Shown here piece by piece: positions 62,336 to 64,000 of a DNA stretch of 64,000 bases. The stretch is from positions 2,507,900-2,571,899 of the forward strand of contig SIJG01000009.1 in assembly GCA_023374025.1 (NCBI GenBank), read 5' to 3'. The notes beneath the pieces are model-generated. The model made no database searches. It was not told the origin of the DNA and saw only the letters and a list, made by a program, of their open reading frames with translations. Position 1 is the first letter of the stretch, and each line of letters begins with the position of its first letter. A program made the position numbers and the translations under genes. This stretch comes from Heterodera schachtii. Taxonomy: Eukaryota > Nematoda > Chromadorea > Rhabditida > Heteroderidae.

Positions 62336-63338
62336 TTGTGGATTAAGCGAAGAAATGACTATGCTCGTCTTAACGCATCAATCAGTCTGTTTCTGGCATT
62401 GTGTTTAAATGCAATCTTAAGTTTGTTGGTGGTGAAGCGATCGCCAAAGGAAATGAAATTGTACAAGAGAATTTTGCTCCAAACTGCGCTTGTGGACATT
62501 GTTTTATCCGTTCTTTCTTTTTTGTCACAACCTGTGAGTATTAAACGTATAAATTTAATTGATAATTAATTTTTATTAAACGTACAAATTAATTGATAAT
62601 TAATTTTATTAAACGTGAAAATTTAATTGATAATTAAATGAAATTTTAGATTGTTCTATTAATCAACGGTTGGGCCATGGCTCTTTCCGTTTCTCAATTC
62701 TCCGGTTATTTTTTACTTTCTGCTCAGTTTGGAAAACGAAAACTGCTGTTCAACAGTTGGATGATTGTGCAATGCTTTTCATTGTTTGGATTGTGTATTC
62801 AGTTCGTTTATCGTTTTTTGGTATTGAACAGGTAAAAGTGCATAAGACTTGCTTTTGGGCCCATTAAGCCATTTTACCATTAATTAGTTCCATTTGTCAT
62901 TTTAATTACTTCAGGGGCTTAAAAATAACACTGAAAAATTATGTTGCAATGATTTCATTTGTGTTTTCTATCGGTATTATGACTTGGACATATGATTTCT
63001 TCGTTACACATGATCATATAAATCTGTCATTGCTTAATGACGAACAATTATCTCAAATTGAACAACTTTTGGGTGGCAATCTCAGCGACTTTGTATTATA
63101 TTGTGAACGAAATGTGAGCTGCGTTCTTGTTATAATTTAAATTTTATTATTAATTTTAAAGGATTATTTTCCCGGGCAAATTTCAATTGGGCTTTATTTT
63201 GTCGAAAATATAATTTGTTATGCAGTAATTGTCATTTGTGGATATAAAATGGCCAGATTTGTTTACAAAAACTTGGACAAAAGCTCATCAAGAAGAAAAC
63301 TAATTAACCGACAAATCATAATCAATTTGATTATCCAG
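62336..63338 (+). CDS. Nematode serpentine chemoreceptor, Srd/Str type (partial, four exons)
   Basis: Exons ~62336-62533, 62650-62831, 62915-63113 and 63162-63338, all with GT-AG introns and agreeing phases. Membrane segments in order: LNASISLFLALCLNAILSLL; a second in LLQTALVDIVLSVLSFL; a third in INGWAMALSVSQFSGYFLL; then FSLFGLCIQFVYRFLVLNR with the YR motif after the third or fourth helix; MISFVFSIGIMTW; and FVENIICYAVIVICGYKMA. The last exon ends SSRRKLINRQIIINLIIQ, the basic loop before helix 6 typical of srd/str/srh receptors. The true start is not visible (62336 is simply the limit of a clear frame), and helices 6-7 are missing beyond a transposon-like stretch. Confidence 0.75.
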
Positions 63339-63690
63339 GTAATGCCTAAAAAGCCTAAAATTTGAAAAAAACTTTTTGGGTTTTGCCAAAATTAGTGACA
63401 AAGTAATAAAAACGAAGAAAAATAAACCTAAGAATCGAGCCTAAAATTTTTAAAAATGCACCCATAAGAAATGAAAAATTTATCAAAAATTCATTTCCAA
63501 AGATTATTCTGTATTTTCTTGAGAAGAATTTTTGATTTAAAAATTACCATCTTAATATTGTTTGGCTGAATTTTGTTACCTTTTTGAATAAATTTGGTAA
63601 TTTTACACCCCTACATTTTAAGGCTTTTAGAGCTTCCATTTTTAGTGCCTATTTTGGGGATTTTTTAGAGCCTAAAATTTCATCCCTAGT
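63339..63690. mobile_element. MITE-like sequence within the chemoreceptor locus
   Basis: AATGCCTAAAAAGCCTAAAATTTG on the left and AGAGCCTAAAATTTCATCCCTAG on the right, with the ACCTAAGAATCGAG and CACCCATAAGAAATG core seen in other elements. It begins at the donor of the last visible exon. Confidence 0.4.
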
Positions 63691-63702
63691 TATGTCGGGA
63701 TC

Positions 63703-63830
63703 AATTTGGCACAGCCACTTTGGCACGGCTACTTTGGCACAGGCATTTTTGCGCTAGGTTTTTTGGCGCTGCTTTTTTGGCGCAGGCTTTTTTGGCGCAG
63801 GCCATTTTGGCGCGGACGTTGGCGCCCGTT
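63703..63830 (+). repeat. Short tandem repeat TTTTTTGGCGCAGGC
   Basis: About nine units alternate between TTTGGCACAGCCAC/TTTGGCACGGCTAC and TTTTTTGGCGCAGGC forms. The open minus-strand frame (ACAKKACAKKAAPK) is a by-product. Confidence 0.65.
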
Positions 63831-64000
63831 AAAAATGGATTTTTTGGCATCATAAATTCAAAAATAAGAACAAACCCTGTCAAATTTCCGTGCAATGAAC
63901 TGCACAATGAAAGCCAAATTAAAATATTTAATTTTTTGGGAATTTCGATCTGGCACGCCATGAAACCCTTTATAACGTGCCCCAAAACGGCCCACGCCAA

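Overview
The window is nuclear DNA of a nematode. It is very AT-rich and packed with repeats. Five lines of evidence support this: (1) nucleotides 2-22 of the nematode spliced leader SL1 occur in an LTR; (2) many start codons sit 2-8 nt behind a T-rich ...TTTCAG, ...TTTTAAG or ...TTTTAG site, as in SL trans-splicing; (3) most introns are short (41-58 nt) with TTTTTAG-type acceptors; (4) a seven-transmembrane chemoreceptor of the nematode Srd/Str type is present; (5) the U6 snRNA copies carry the nematode form (AACAATACAG). A tylenchid plant parasite would fit the AT content and the GC-AG introns, but the species cannot be read from the sequence.

Layout. 0-10 kb: two or three loci of a multicopy family coding for secreted proteins with three helix-turn-helix (HTH) modules (locus B at 4.6 kb intact), mixed with DNA-transposon debris, Merlin-like transposase scraps and a broken SF1 helicase. 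10.8-20.7 kb: a large inverted duplication. Each arm holds a nearly identical HTH gene (D forward, E reverse) followed by a tandem array of a ~560-bp repeat; the spacer is full of small DNA elements. 20.7-28 kb: foldback and hAT-type non-autonomous elements with 8-bp target duplications, plus remnants of a second unidentified gene family. 28.2-31.6 kb: two broken HTH loci (F, G). F is split by a segment with a LINE-like ORF1 and two tandem U6 copies; G is split by the retrotransposon.

31,645-39,574 is a young BEL/Pao-type LTR element. Its 980-bp LTRs differ at one base that I could see. It has Gag and a protease-like domain but almost no pol, and its RNA-level architecture is striking: an SL1 sequence inside the LTR where R should begin, a leader with six or seven hairpins sharing one apical motif, and an array of about eight copies of a second hairpin motif starting at the gag stop codon.

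40-45 kb: an intact HTH gene (H), a ~960-bp CT-rich polypyrimidine tract and a truncated HTH gene (I). 45.7-53.7 kb, minus strand: one long gene that I assembled from eleven exons, almost all in phase, coding for a secreted, mainly helical protein of about 720 residues with internal repeats. Four of its introns carry DNA transposons. 54-60.5 kb: more hAT-type elements, a LINE reverse-transcriptase remnant and a chemoreceptor exon fragment. 60.7-61.4 kb: a minisatellite open in several frames. 62.3-63.3 kb: four exons of a chemoreceptor gene that is incomplete at both ends here.

The two most unusual things are the RNA-level architecture of the BEL element and the multicopy family pairing a signal peptide with three DNA-binding-type modules.
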